The notes: generated by a model not told the origin, from the letters alone. A DNA stretch of 64,000 bases from an uncultured Candidatus Poseidoniales archaeon (GCA_902511005.1 CABXDN010000003.1:62001-126000), one strand, 5' to 3'; shown: positions 48,139 to 58,769, counted from the first letter of the stretch. Numbers and translations: made by a program.

Positions 48139-49386
48139 ATGACTACGCTATTCACTTCAGAATCGGTTTCGGCGGGCCACCCTGACAAGGTTTGTGATGC
48201 CATATCCGATGCTATCGTAGATGCTTGTTTACGTATAGATCCGAAGTCTAGAGTAGCGGTCGAAACAATGGTCAAGGGCAAGTCAGATAAGGCTGTAATA
48301 ATTTTAGCTGGGGAAGTTAGTTTGTCTGGTAATCCTCCTTCATATGAGCAAATCGCGAGGGAAACTGCTGTAAATATAGGATATAATTCTCATGAAATAG
48401 GTATGGATGCTACTAATTCAGATCTATGTGAAGTTCAAGTCCATATTACTACTCAATCTCCAAATATTTCTCAAGGCGTCGATGGTAATTCTGATGATGA
48501 TGTCGGTGCAGGAGACCAGGGAATGATGTTTGGTTATGCGTGTACTGAAACAGAAGCCGAGGAAGAATTAAGAGGAAGATTTTTCCCACTTCCAGCGGCA
48601 TTAGCACAGAGAATATGCCGTAGATTAGATATGATAGTTCAGACCAATGAAATTCCATGGATTAGGCCTGATGGGAAAAGTCAAGTCACAGTTGAATATG
48701 ATAATTCAGGAAACCCTAGTCACGTTCACACAGTGGTAGTAGCAGCACAACATGATTCTAAACTAAAGGAAAAATTTGATGGAAGTGAAGAACTTGAACA
48801 TCAATTTGTTACTGAGGAAATACGTAAGCATGTTGTTGAACATGCTATACCTTCTCATTGGCTAAGAAATGGATACAGACTTGTCGTCAATGGCACCGGT
48901 AGATTTGCTGATCCAGGAGGGCCATATTCTGATGCAGGAATAACAGGACGAAAAATTGTCGTAGATACTTATGGAGGAATGGGTAGGCACGGCGGGGGTG
49001 CGTTCAGTGGTAAGGACCCAACGAAAGTAGATAGGTCCGCTGCATATTATTCTCGATGGGTTGCTAAACATGTTGTTGCGGCGGGATTGGCAACAAGATG
49101 TGAAATCCAACTCGCATATGTCATAGGAGAATCCCAACCTGTAAGTTTGCATGTCAATAGTTTTACTACAGGAATAGTTGGTGATAAAGAAATAGAAGAA
49201 AAAATCAGGAAAGTATTCGATTTTAGACCCTCTGCAATCGTCCGCGAACTCAAATTAAGAAATCCTCGTTACAGCATTACTGCATCAGGCGGTCATTTTG
49301 GCCGTCCTCCATCGGAAGATGGTGATTTTGAGTGGGAAAGATTAGACGAGTCTCGCCTCTCTGATCTGAGATTAAATCAAAATTAA
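48139..49386 (+). CDS. metK: S-adenosylmethionine synthetase, bacterial type
   Basis: LFTSESVSAGHPDKVCDAISDAIVDACL; GAGDQGMMFGYACTET; GRFADPGGPYSDAGITGRKIVVDTYGGMGRHGGGAFSGKDPTKVDRSAAYYSRW. Confidence 0.97.
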   Translation: MTTLFTSESVSAGHPDKVCDAISDAIVDACLRIDPKSRVAVETMVKGKSDKAVIILAGEVSLSGNPPSYEQIARETAVNIGYNSHEIGMDATNSDLCEVQVHITTQSPNISQGVDGNSDDDVGAGDQGMMFGYACTETEAEEELRGRFFPLPAALAQRICRRLDMIVQTNEIPWIRPDGKSQVTVEYDNSGNPSHVHTVVVAAQHDSKLKEKFDGSEELEHQFVTEEIRKHVVEHAIPSHWLRNGYRLVVNGTGRFADPGGPYSDAGITGRKIVVDTYGGMGRHGGGAFSGKDPTKVDRSAAYYSRWVAKHVVAAGLATRCEIQLAYVIGESQPVSLHVNSFTTGIVGDKEIEEKIRKVFDFRPSAIVRELKLRNPRYSITASGGHFGRPPSEDGDFEWERLDESRLSDLRLNQN

Positions 49387-49447
49387 TCAAATCAAATTAG
49401 GCTCGTCCGACCGATGGACACTTGAATAGGGGGTTTTCCGCCAAGCC

Positions 49448-51106
49448 ATGGTGCGTGAATTGGTCAGGCTAGATGAAATCCATCGAACCTTCGGTCCTCT
49501 AACAATTTTAGAAGGCGTTAACCTCCGAATTGATGAAGGAGACAGGATAGGTGTCGTCGGCCATAATGGTGCGGGTAAGACGACCCTTTTACGAACAATT
49601 TCAAATCAAGATCAAGACATGGGCGACATAACTTTTGCACCAGGTTTACGCTTAGCATTTCTAACTCAAGTTAGAGATTTAGACGAAGGAGCCACTTTGG
49701 AACAAGAATTAAATCGTCGTGGTCGTCAATTCCAAGAGCTTGAAGATGAGATTAATGAAATAGAGGCTAAAATGGCCATTCCTTCGTTCTATGAAGGCGA
49801 CTGGCAGCCTACAATGGACAGATATCAAGAGTTACAAGCACTCATGGCACGTTCAGGTGGAGGAGATGTCGCAGGACATGCTCAAGAGATACTGAAAGCG
49901 TTAGATCTAGCACACCACCCTATGGAAACAAAATTGTCTTCACTTTCAGGAGGTGAGAAGGCAAAGGTTGCTTTGGCTAGACAATTGGTTGGCCTCAAAG
50001 AAATAGATTTACTATTCTTAGACGAGCCAACAAACCATCTTGATTTACAGACACTTGATTGGTTAGAAAATTTTCTATTGAATTTTCAGGGTGCTTTACT
50101 AGTAGTTAGTCACGATAGATATTTTCTTGATAGAGTTTGTAATAATATTGTTGAGATTCAAGATGCGCATTCTAAAGGATATCCTGGTAATTACACTTCA
50201 TTTTTGAAACAAAAAGAATTGTTTCTTCAAACATTAGAAGATCGTATTGTAAAAACACAAAAAGAACTGAAGAGACTTAAGGGTGCCATGCAGTCGATGA
50301 AAAGTAACAATAAATTCGACAAATCAATTTCTCAAAAACATTTCATGATAATGAGGGCCGAAAGGGAATTAAAATGGTTAAAATCGATTAAACCTCGGCA
50401 ACGCAGAATGCTAAATTTCTCTTTACAGGCAACAGAGAAATCAAGTTTAGAGGTTCTTGATTTTCATAAAGCACATTTACATTTTGATGGTATGAAAAGG
50501 CCAATACTACATGGTCTTGACGTAGGAGTTCGCCGTGGACAAAAAATAGGGGTAGTCGGCCCAAATGGTGCAGGTAAAACCAGTATTCTAAGAGTAATAA
50601 TGGGAGAATTAAAGTTAGACTCAGGTAAACTTGACGTCAGACCAGGGGTTCAAGTGGGTTATTTTCATCAAGATCATCGTTCTCTTAACTTTGATAAGAC
50701 GCCGATTGAACAAATTCAAGAATTAAAACCTAGAATGGATTACAAAGATATCCGTGCCATGCTGGGTCAGTTTCAATTTACAAGTGATATGGTTAATACC
50801 AAATTACAGAAATTAAGTGGTGGTGAAAGAGCGAGAATAGCGATGCTAAAGTTGTTACTTGAAGACAATAATATGCTTCTTCTTGATGAACCAACAAATC
50901 ATTTAGACACCGATGCGAAAGAAGCATTAGAATACGCTCTAGAAGAATATGACGGAGGAATTATTACTGTAAGTCACGACAGATGGTTTTTAGACAAAAT
51001 TTGTGATACAATATGGGAACTTCCAGGTGATGGAAGTCTTTGGGTTTGGCCCGGAAATTATTCAGAATACATCCGTCGAAAGGCTTTACAAGGTGCCAAG
51101 AAATAA
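49448..51106 (+). CDS. ABC-F family ATPase (two ABC domains, no TM)
   Basis: GHNGAGKTTLLR, LSSLSGGEKAKVALARQLV, LFLDEPTNHLD; second set GPNGAGKTSILRV, LSGGERARIAMLKLLL, LLLDEPTNHLD. Confidence 0.96.
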   Translation: MVRELVRLDEIHRTFGPLTILEGVNLRIDEGDRIGVVGHNGAGKTTLLRTISNQDQDMGDITFAPGLRLAFLTQVRDLDEGATLEQELNRRGRQFQELEDEINEIEAKMAIPSFYEGDWQPTMDRYQELQALMARSGGGDVAGHAQEILKALDLAHHPMETKLSSLSGGEKAKVALARQLVGLKEIDLLFLDEPTNHLDLQTLDWLENFLLNFQGALLVVSHDRYFLDRVCNNIVEIQDAHSKGYPGNYTSFLKQKELFLQTLEDRIVKTQKELKRLKGAMQSMKSNNKFDKSISQKHFMIMRAERELKWLKSIKPRQRRMLNFSLQATEKSSLEVLDFHKAHLHFDGMKRPILHGLDVGVRRGQKIGVVGPNGAGKTSILRVIMGELKLDSGKLDVRPGVQVGYFHQDHRSLNFDKTPIEQIQELKPRMDYKDIRAMLGQFQFTSDMVNTKLQKLSGGERARIAMLKLLLEDNNMLLLDEPTNHLDTDAKEALEYALEEYDGGIITVSHDRWFLDKICDTIWELPGDGSLWVWPGNYSEYIRRKALQGAKK

Positions 51107-51150
51107 TAATCATATTTTATATGAAATATATGATTTAAGCGTGTATTTGG

Positions 51151-51177
51151 TGGGTATTCGGACATGTCCGGTGCCCA
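51151..51177. promoter_or_regulatory. Imperfect palindrome containing perfect CGGACATGTCCG
   Basis: 12-bp perfect palindrome at 51159-51170, extendable by wobbles and one bulge; lies between the ABC-F stop and the next ATG at 51242. Confidence 0.4.
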
Positions 51178-51241
51178 TTCTATGTGCTGAGTATTACTTC
51201 AAGTTAGTATGGTCCGAGGTTCCGCCAGCACACAAAACAAT

Positions 51242-54200
51242 ATGTCATCAAGAAAATTAACATTGGAAAATAAACATAAATCTAGAGTTTCAATTGCGTT
51301 GATAACATTAATGATTATTTCAGTGGCAGTCCCTATGATGCCAAATAACTCGCCAATTTTAGAATATAACGAAGAAAGATACCATACTGCGAACGGAACT
51401 CTCGATGATACATCAACTTCCACACTTTTATCGAATCTAAATACTTCTAATCCAATAGAGGTTTCAGGAGTTATGGATGATTCTCAAAGAGTCCATTTAG
51501 TTTGGATAGAAAATGGTACAAATCCTCAATTATACTATGCTCTAATCTCTACTAGTGGGGTCGACACGGTTCTTATTGCAAGCACTCCGGTCGGACAGAA
51601 TTCTTCAACAGCAATGTCTAGCCCATCTTTGGTCATAGATTCGAATTATCGAACACATATAGTTTGGGCAATTACCGATACTGAGATATTATACACCCTT
51701 CTAGACTCCTCTTTAGATGATCAAGACGGTAGCGCTGGAGACATAGCGTCTATGACACTTGTTTCAACTTATACAATTGCTGTAGGAACGGGTGTGAGGA
51801 ACGAACCAGATATTGCAATAGACTCTTTTGATGGAATTCATGTAGTTTGGGTCGATACATATGACGCACAAAGTACATTTTTCGGTGCTTCATTGATCTA
51901 TTATGCAATGTTTGCATTCAATACTTCAGGTGCCAATTCATTATCTACTATGATTAATAATACAATCATTACACCTGCAATAGGTTACAAAGGTAGCCCT
52001 GCAATTTCTATGGGTGTAAATAACACGGTAATTGTAGTATGGGAAGATACTCGTGGTAGCTTAATAGAATATGTTGGCTTGATAGATTCTTCAGGCTCTA
52101 TGACAACAGAGTGGTTAGATATGTGCGCTGTATTTTATGGAGGTAACCTGAGTAGTGGAGAGTATTTCCAAGGAGTCAAACCCATGTTAGAATCCGCTAG
52201 CATTACAGTTCTCGAGACTCTTTATGCAATAAGTGGTCAAATGAGCTTTGCAAGCGGGCAGAAAAATTGCGAAGACGCTTATGAAATAGGAGGTTATGGA
52301 GATGGTCCTAGAGATTTATCTTTAGGGCAAAATTCTACTGATACATCCGGCGGGATAAGGGCTTTATCTGATGTAATGTATAATGGCTCGAGTTACAATA
52401 TTCCTTCTGATTGGGGTTATAATAGTGAAATGTGGGGGCCTGGGTCAACATGGGCTTGCCTTTCTTGGAGAGATAATTCGGGTAGTATTCCAGGAAATCC
52501 TGCAACGCCAAATGACCATCAATGGAATCCTAATGCTACAAGATTGATAATTCCAGTATCTGATGAGGGGCCATTTGGTGGCGATCCATCACAGGAATCA
52601 GATGATAATCAATCAATAGTCGAAGCTCACGATGCTTGTACTAAGGCGGGTATAATTCCTATTGCCATTGCGGGAACTTCTGCATATGGGCCTTCTACAA
52701 ATACAGCGGGAGGTTCTGACTCAATGGTAAGATCTCATATGATGGATCTAGTACAATGCCCAGGCACAACCATTGGAACTTACCAGCGAACTTGTGATGA
52801 TTCCACTTGGGGAACTAAAGATGCAGAAGGTGAAATGTACTTGTATCCATCAAACAATATGGCAAATTTCGAGGGTGATTTTGAAAGTGGTAGCCTAACA
52901 AATGGTTGGGCCGCTTCAAGTACATCAAACAGCCCTTGGACAGTAGAAACTGGAAATAATGGATTAGTATATTCTAATGTGAATCTTTGCGATATAGGAG
53001 GGACAGCCGGAAACCCATCATTTCATTCATTAAATTGTACATGGTATCACCCTCCAGCCCTTGCTTTTGTCGAACTTACTGTAACAGTTGATAACTGGCC
53101 TTCTGAATTTAGCATGGATGTAATCCTACCTAACGGAACAGTCGATTCATACAACTCCAGCGATGTATCAAATTATTATAATGCAGTCTTGACGAGTTAT
53201 ACTGATACTGGAAATTATACAATTTATCTTAATGATACATATGGGGATGGAGGTAGTTCTGTATCTGTCGACTATCCTTACGTGCATCAAGTAAATCCCC
53301 CATCTACTCCAATTTCAGGCACATATTCTGCCCAATCGGGAGATATATCTAATGGAGAAAGCTCGAGTTTAGAGTTTGTTGGAATATTAGCCGACGGAAT
53401 TGTAAGTTTTTCATATAATATTTCTTCCGAAGCAAATTATGATTTCTTGCAATTTTATATCGACGGGATTCAATTAGCTCAATGGTCAGGCTCTCAGAAC
53501 GGCAATTTCACAACACCAGTTTCCCTAGGGCAACATACTTTGATGTGGAAGTACGTGAAAGATGGAAGTGTAAGTTCTGGTCTTGATGCTGCTTGGATAG
53601 ATGACGTCATTGTACCAGTTGCGAACTATACTGAAGAACTCAATGCTCTGGTTAATCAAATAGTTTCTTTGACTACTGGCAGCGGCTCTACAGAAACTTT
53701 CTTGACAGTTTTGAATCCATATTCTATGCTCAATTCTCCAAGGAGCGGATGGTCAATAGGCATGCCTGCAATTACTGTAGATGAGGAAACTGGGGAGTAT
53801 ATAGAAGACATTGGACCAAGCTTAGATTATGTTTGGCAAGATGATCTCGGTTGGAGTACAATAGGTCATTTCGTCCTAGTTAATGATACTCGTTTGACAA
53901 GCGGTCACGGCTGGTCGGTAAACCCCGAAGTAAATGTTGATGATTCTGGTAACGTACACGTAGTATGGGTTGATGGCAGAGATTCCATGCCTGGAAAAGG
54001 CGCGCCATCCCAACTCCACTACATGCAATTAGACCTAAGTCGTGCAGGGGTTCTTGATGGGGAGGCAGATGGTTTAGATTTGAATCAAGTAGCGGTTGTT
54101 ACAAATTCTGCAGTACCTGGTTCAGATATGACTTATGGTGCAAATCCAAGAGTCGATTTTGATAATGACGGCTCAATTCATATTACTTGGTTCGAATCAA

Positions 54201-56395
54201 TGGAAGATCCAATCACTGATGAGGAAAGAGTTGAATTGAGATGGACTCGTATTAATTCACCTCAGTTGAATAATGATGGCCTACTTCTAACGGGACAGAC
54301 TCTTAACGATGCTTATGGGGTAGTTAACACACGAATAATAACATCTAGCTCAGACAATTTAATGGGCATATTTGGAAACAATGCAGAAACCTCGTCTCAA
54401 CCGATAGTGAACTTTAATTGGCCCAATAGAGATATTATCTGGACTACTGATGATTGTTTAGATTCAGGCTCAATCGAGGACAAGTGGGATGTTTGTATGT
54501 GGTCAGAAAATGTCTGGGATGTTGAAATAAGTTCTGACCCCTCTGAATTAACTTTCGTACCATCTCAATCATTTAATACAAATTATCAGATAAATGCAAT
54601 TCAATTGCCTGGAGAATCTGATATAGTGGTTATCGACGTACAAGATGTTCCTAATAATTGGTTTATTGATGCTGGCTTTGCAGGTACATATCAACATACG
54701 ACTACATTAATAGAAAATCAAATGAATAATTTCGATCTGTTCATTCGAGCGCCTAGTTTACTTCAAGTGAATGAAGATCAAGAATTTTGGGTAACGTTGT
54801 CAATTACTTCATCAACTAAAGATGAAGCATCTATTATAAAATCAATTAAGATAAATCTTGTGAATGATGGCGACTGGAATGATGATGATTCTGATGGCAT
54901 ATCAGATGAACAAGACCTATGTCAATTCGGCGCTGAAGACTGGACATCAACTCCTCTTAATGATCATGATAGCGATGGATGTAGAGATTCTTCAGAAGAC
55001 ACAGACGACGATAATGATGGTTATTTAGACTCAGATGATTTATGTCCATTCGGTCAAATTGGATTAATTTTAGACAATGATGGAGATGGTTGTGACGATA
55101 TAGCAGAAGATATTGATAATGATGGCGATGGTGTAGTAAATAGTAATGATTTATGCCCTGATGGAGCCCAATATTGGGGAGAATTTGCAATCGATAACGA
55201 TAATGATGGTTGCCGAGATGCCGATGAAGACGATAATGATGATAACGACCCTTATCTGGATAGCGATGATGCTTGCAGTTCAGGTTATTCTTGGTGGGAC
55301 GATTTATATTTCGACCATGATAATGACGGTTGTCATGATGTATTTGACGATAATGACGATGATAATGACGGTATTCTCGATCGCGACGATTCTTGTCCGC
55401 AAGGCCTTGTCCTTTGGATTTCAAGCCCAGCAACAGATCAAGATGGAGATGGGTGTCATGACTCGACTGAAGATGATGATATAGATAACGATGGTATTTT
55501 GAATCAATTTGACCAATGTTCAATGGGACTTAATGGATGGATTTCTACGACATTAAATGATTGGGATTCAGACGGTTGTAACGATCTTCTCGAAGATATC
55601 GACGACGATAATGATGGATATTTGGACGTAAATGATAATTGTATTAGAAGCCCAATGTATACAACTCAGGGAGGTTCAGATGGAGATTTAGATAATGACG
55701 GTTGTTTGGATAATTCTGAAGACCAGGATATAGACAATGATGGAATAATGAATGACAACGATAATTGCCAAGACAACCCTTCGTTAGATTGGGTCTCATC
55801 AATCGCAGAAGATGCGGATAGAGACGGCTGTCATGATGAAAATGAAGATGCAGATGACGATAATGACGGTGTTTTGGATACATTTGATTTATGCCCCAAC
55901 AGTATAGAAAGCGGATTAGATTTAGATAATGATGGTTGTATTGATGACATAGAAGATTTTGATGATGATGGTGACGGAATACCCGATTCAAAGGATAGCT
56001 GTCCAAATGGCTTGACTAATTGGCAATCTTCTAAGTCAACAGACTTGGATAGAGATGGATGTATGGACTCAATTGAAGATGATAGCGTTGAGAGGAGTAT
56101 TTTCCAACTTATGTCTTCTAGTTCAGTAGTTACAGCCGGAGTCTTTGGTATGACTATGATCTTACTTGCTGGTTTAGTTTTGATTCAAAGAAATAAACCA
56201 AGAGTAGGAGGTTTTTCCGATGACACTGCAGAGGTAGATGCAATGTATGCAAATCGTTCCCCTGTGTGGGGAGAGAATCGCACCAAGGAAAAGTTAGACG
56301 ACTTAACTAAAGTAGGATATTCACCTGAAGTCGCTCTCGCAATTATAGAAAATGAAAAGAAAATAATTGATTCTTCTAATGAAAATCAATTATGA
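51242..56395 (+). CDS. Giant surface-anchored protein with thrombospondin-type-3-like calcium repeats and C-terminal TM
   Basis: About 1,718 aa; N-terminal hydrophobic segment; VHLVWIENG/IHVVWVD repeats; ten DxDGCxD units in the C-terminal third; TM AGVFGMTMILLAGLVLIQ and short cytoplasmic tail. Confidence 0.9.
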   Translation: MSSRKLTLENKHKSRVSIALITLMIISVAVPMMPNNSPILEYNEERYHTANGTLDDTSTSTLLSNLNTSNPIEVSGVMDDSQRVHLVWIENGTNPQLYYALISTSGVDTVLIASTPVGQNSSTAMSSPSLVIDSNYRTHIVWAITDTEILYTLLDSSLDDQDGSAGDIASMTLVSTYTIAVGTGVRNEPDIAIDSFDGIHVVWVDTYDAQSTFFGASLIYYAMFAFNTSGANSLSTMINNTIITPAIGYKGSPAISMGVNNTVIVVWEDTRGSLIEYVGLIDSSGSMTTEWLDMCAVFYGGNLSSGEYFQGVKPMLESASITVLETLYAISGQMSFASGQKNCEDAYEIGGYGDGPRDLSLGQNSTDTSGGIRALSDVMYNGSSYNIPSDWGYNSEMWGPGSTWACLSWRDNSGSIPGNPATPNDHQWNPNATRLIIPVSDEGPFGGDPSQESDDNQSIVEAHDACTKAGIIPIAIAGTSAYGPSTNTAGGSDSMVRSHMMDLVQCPGTTIGTYQRTCDDSTWGTKDAEGEMYLYPSNNMANFEGDFESGSLTNGWAASSTSNSPWTVETGNNGLVYSNVNLCDIGGTAGNPSFHSLNCTWYHPPALAFVELTVTVDNWPSEFSMDVILPNGTVDSYNSSDVSNYYNAVLTSYTDTGNYTIYLNDTYGDGGSSVSVDYPYVHQVNPPSTPISGTYSAQSGDISNGESSSLEFVGILADGIVSFSYNISSEANYDFLQFYIDGIQLAQWSGSQNGNFTTPVSLGQHTLMWKYVKDGSVSSGLDAAWIDDVIVPVANYTEELNALVNQIVSLTTGSGSTETFLTVLNPYSMLNSPRSGWSIGMPAITVDEETGEYIEDIGPSLDYVWQDDLGWSTIGHFVLVNDTRLTSGHGWSVNPEVNVDDSGNVHVVWVDGRDSMPGKGAPSQLHYMQLDLSRAGVLDGEADGLDLNQVAVVTNSAVPGSDMTYGANPRVDFDNDGSIHITWFESMEDPITDEERVELRWTRINSPQLNNDGLLLTGQTLNDAYGVVNTRIITSSSDNLMGIFGNNAETSSQPIVNFNWPNRDIIWTTDDCLDSGSIEDKWDVCMWSENVWDVEISSDPSELTFVPSQSFNTNYQINAIQLPGESDIVVIDVQDVPNNWFIDAGFAGTYQHTTTLIENQMNNFDLFIRAPSLLQVNEDQEFWVTLSITSSTKDEASIIKSIKINLVNDGDWNDDDSDGISDEQDLCQFGAEDWTSTPLNDHDSDGCRDSSEDTDDDNDGYLDSDDLCPFGQIGLILDNDGDGCDDIAEDIDNDGDGVVNSNDLCPDGAQYWGEFAIDNDNDGCRDADEDDNDDNDPYLDSDDACSSGYSWWDDLYFDHDNDGCHDVFDDNDDDNDGILDRDDSCPQGLVLWISSPATDQDGDGCHDSTEDDDIDNDGILNQFDQCSMGLNGWISTTLNDWDSDGCNDLLEDIDDDNDGYLDVNDNCIRSPMYTTQGGSDGDLDNDGCLDNSEDQDIDNDGIMNDNDNCQDNPSLDWVSSIAEDADRDGCHDENEDADDDNDGVLDTFDLCPNSIESGLDLDNDGCIDDIEDFDDDGDGIPDSKDSCPNGLTNWQSSKSTDLDRDGCMDSIEDDSVERSIFQLMSSSSVVTAGVFGMTMILLAGLVLIQRNKPRVGGFSDDTAEVDAMYANRSPVWGENRTKEKLDDLTKVGYSPEVALAIIENEKKIIDSSNENQL
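54885..56090 (+). repeat. Array of ten TSP3-like Asp/Asn-rich Cys-containing repeats
   Basis: DSDGCRD, DGDGCDD, DNDGCRD, DNDGCHD, DGDGCHD, DSDGCND, DNDGCLD, DRDGCHD, DNDGCID, DRDGCMD, interleaved with DDDNDGxxDxxDxCP. Confidence 0.9.
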
Positions 56396-56428
56396 ATCAT
56401 TTTCTTAACCTCTAGGGGCTACTGAAGC

Positions 56429-57088
56429 ATGAGGAAGTTGACCATGCGGGCAGTTAGAGTTGAATGCGCGACCTCTTCAATAAGTCATGATTTTCGAGTC
56501 CGGAAAGCACTCGAGTTCGTCAGCTGGGATTACCGTGGAAATCTGGGGATTATCGATGGAAAACTTAGATTAATGATTGAATGTATTACTACAGACTCGC
56601 AATGCTTGCCTCCCGGATTCAGCATTGGAGGCATCTCAGTTGTAGAGGTATTAGAGGAATGGACATCGGACTACTTAACGCATCATCTATTAGTTCTAGA
56701 ATTTAATTCTGAAATCATAAGAGATTTCTTTTCAGGGAATGATTTGTGCATTCTTGCAGGAACTAATTTAACCTCCTCAGGACTTGTTCTACAGTTTTCG
56801 GGCAGACAGTCATCTATTGTTAAAATATTAAATGCAATTCAAACAGAGATGCCATTTGAAAGAATAACAAGGGCGAAGAAATCTAAGGGTATTTCCAATA
56901 TTAGTACGACTCTGCAACAGCATCGAATTATCAAAGTGGCGCATACAAATGGATGGTATGAAGTGCCAAAAAAGACTTCAATAAGAGATATTGCTGCGAA
57001 ATTAGGATTATCCAAATCTACTGTCGCCGAACAACTTGTAAAGGCCGAAGGAGAAATTGTCAGAGGCTTCCTTAACAATTCAAAATGA
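56429..57088 (+). CDS. Bacterio-opsin activator-like HTH transcriptional regulator
   Basis: C-terminal VAHTNGWYEVPKKTSIRDIAAKLGLSKSTVAEQLVKAEGEIVRGFL typical of the HTH_10 class. Confidence 0.85.
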   Translation: MRKLTMRAVRVECATSSISHDFRVRKALEFVSWDYRGNLGIIDGKLRLMIECITTDSQCLPPGFSIGGISVVEVLEEWTSDYLTHHLLVLEFNSEIIRDFFSGNDLCILAGTNLTSSGLVLQFSGRQSSIVKILNAIQTEMPFERITRAKKSKGISNISTTLQQHRIIKVAHTNGWYEVPKKTSIRDIAAKLGLSKSTVAEQLVKAEGEIVRGFLNNSK

Positions 57089-57148
57089 ATCATATTTAGT
57101 CTACTTTCTTAGGTAAGAAATACTCCGCTCAAATCAAGAGAGATTTTT

Positions 57149-57574
57149 ATGTCCGTAATTCCAGCAACAACATTACAGCAATTTATTGGTATGGATGATT
57201 ATGAAAAAAGATTAGCAATTGACCGCATCGCTAGAGAATTAGGAATATCTAGTGCCGCTATCGAAGCAGAGATAAATGACTTTGAGAAAGACGGTTTTTC
57301 ATCAAAAAATGATATTGTTCAATCTGAAATTCCCGAAGCAAAGTCAAACTTTACAGAGAATCAAGAGTCCCGAGAAGGCTCCCCTAAATTCATAAATGAT
57401 GCACATAAATATCGATTTACTTATGATCCAAGTAGGGATGCTAAAGAACGCCAATCCAAAGTCAATCAGGCAATTCTTTGCCCGCATTGCAATGTAGGGA
57501 TAGGAATACCCCCCATCCGTCCAATAAAAGTCATGTGCCCTTCATGTCGAATCGAATCATTATTTGAAAATTAA
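57149..57574 (+). CDS. Hypothetical protein with C-terminal zinc ribbon
   Basis: CPHCNVGIGIPPIRPIKVMCPSCRIESLF. Confidence 0.7.
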   Translation: MSVIPATTLQQFIGMDDYEKRLAIDRIARELGISSAAIEAEINDFEKDGFSSKNDIVQSEIPEAKSNFTENQESREGSPKFINDAHKYRFTYDPSRDAKERQSKVNQAILCPHCNVGIGIPPIRPIKVMCPSCRIESLFEN

Positions 57575-58699
57575 TCAAACTCCCCAAAATTTGTTATTGG
57601 AGAGCTCCTCTTCTTCTTTAGTTATCGACTCAACAGCCGTCTTCAGTAAATAGTATAGTACAAGAGTAAATAACGGTAAAGACCAGTCTTTTGAAACCGT
57701 ATCAAAGTTCACTATATATGATTGAGAATCAAGAATTAGAATTAACACTCCAAGTGAGGCATCAGCAATAGTATAAACAATCGCACCTCTACCAAATAGA
57801 ATCATCGATCTGCCAGTATATGTCCCTTCTCCCCATCTAACAATGCCTATTGCTAGAGCGAATGAGAATACGGCCACAACAAGCCATTGTAACGCCTCAC
57901 CTATTGCAGTCGTCCAGATGAATGCATTCGAGGAGCCACTATATGCTTCAACATCAGAGAAAACTTGAAACATCGTAATACCTGCTAAGAAAACAGAAAA
58001 TATTGACATTGCCCATAACATAGATGAAAATATGCCTTTTTGCGCACTATCTCTTAGATCTACCATCAATCTCTCCAATTGTTCTTCCCAACCTAGCCCC
58101 TTAGAAAGAATCCAAATCCCCACTAATAATGGCATTATTCCAATTAATACCTTCCCATTAGGTAAAATTAAACCAAGTCCAATAATCATTAAAAATATAG
58201 AAATTGGTACTAATAACCTTGCCCTCCAACGGGGGTCATCAATGGCCTTAGCGATATAATAATACGTAGATTCGATACCTTTTGATTGTCTAACAATTAT
58301 TTTTTCGACATGATCTACTCGAATTCGAGATGTAATAATCGGCATTGAAGCTTCGTCATCTGCCCCATCCGTGACGAGAATAGCAACATCTGGTTGAAAT
58401 TCTTTAATCACCTCATCTAATTGGCTTGCTATGGCTCTATCACTTCTCGGACCTACGCGGACATCTCCTGTGAGTATGGCCACCTCTACTTCATCATTTG
58501 AGTCAACATTCTCAATTAATCTGTCATAGTGGTGTAAAGCACCTAGAATTGCATTTGTATCAGATTCTTCTGGATCTGCAATTCCAAGTTTTATTGCTGC
58601 CGTAATGGTAGGTTTGCGACCTAATACTGGCCCCCTTATTGCTGCTTTAACGCCAAGGTCGTTATCTCTATCAACTGTTAGAACTAATGTCCGCACCAT
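57575..58699 (-). CDS. DUF373 family membrane protein
   Basis: RTLVLTVDRDNDLGVKAAIRGPVLGRKPTITAAIKLGIADPEESDTNAILGAL typical of archaeal DUF373. Confidence 0.9.
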   Translation of the reverse strand: MVRTLVLTVDRDNDLGVKAAIRGPVLGRKPTITAAIKLGIADPEESDTNAILGALHHYDRLIENVDSNDEVEVAILTGDVRVGPRSDRAIASQLDEVIKEFQPDVAILVTDGADDEASMPIITSRIRVDHVEKIIVRQSKGIESTYYYIAKAIDDPRWRARLLVPISIFLMIIGLGLILPNGKVLIGIMPLLVGIWILSKGLGWEEQLERLMVDLRDSAQKGIFSSMLWAMSIFSVFLAGITMFQVFSDVEAYSGSSNAFIWTTAIGEALQWLVVAVFSFALAIGIVRWGEGTYTGRSMILFGRGAIVYTIADASLGVLILILDSQSYIVNFDTVSKDWSLPLFTLVLYYLLKTAVESITKEEEELSNNKFWGV

Positions 58700-58769
58700 T
58701 CGAGTTCACCTCCAATAGAATAGTCTTAACGAAAGTTACCTATGAAGAATTGTCTTAATTGTATGTATT

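Noticed and set aside
54957-55523. 188-aa minus-strand ORF rich in His/Tyr
   Set aside because: Lies antisense to the Asp/Asn-rich TSP3-like repeats; GAT/AAT-rich codons read backwards give an artefactual H/Y/N-rich ORF.
55644-56006. 120-aa minus-strand His-rich ORF
   Set aside because: Same antisense low-complexity artefact as above.
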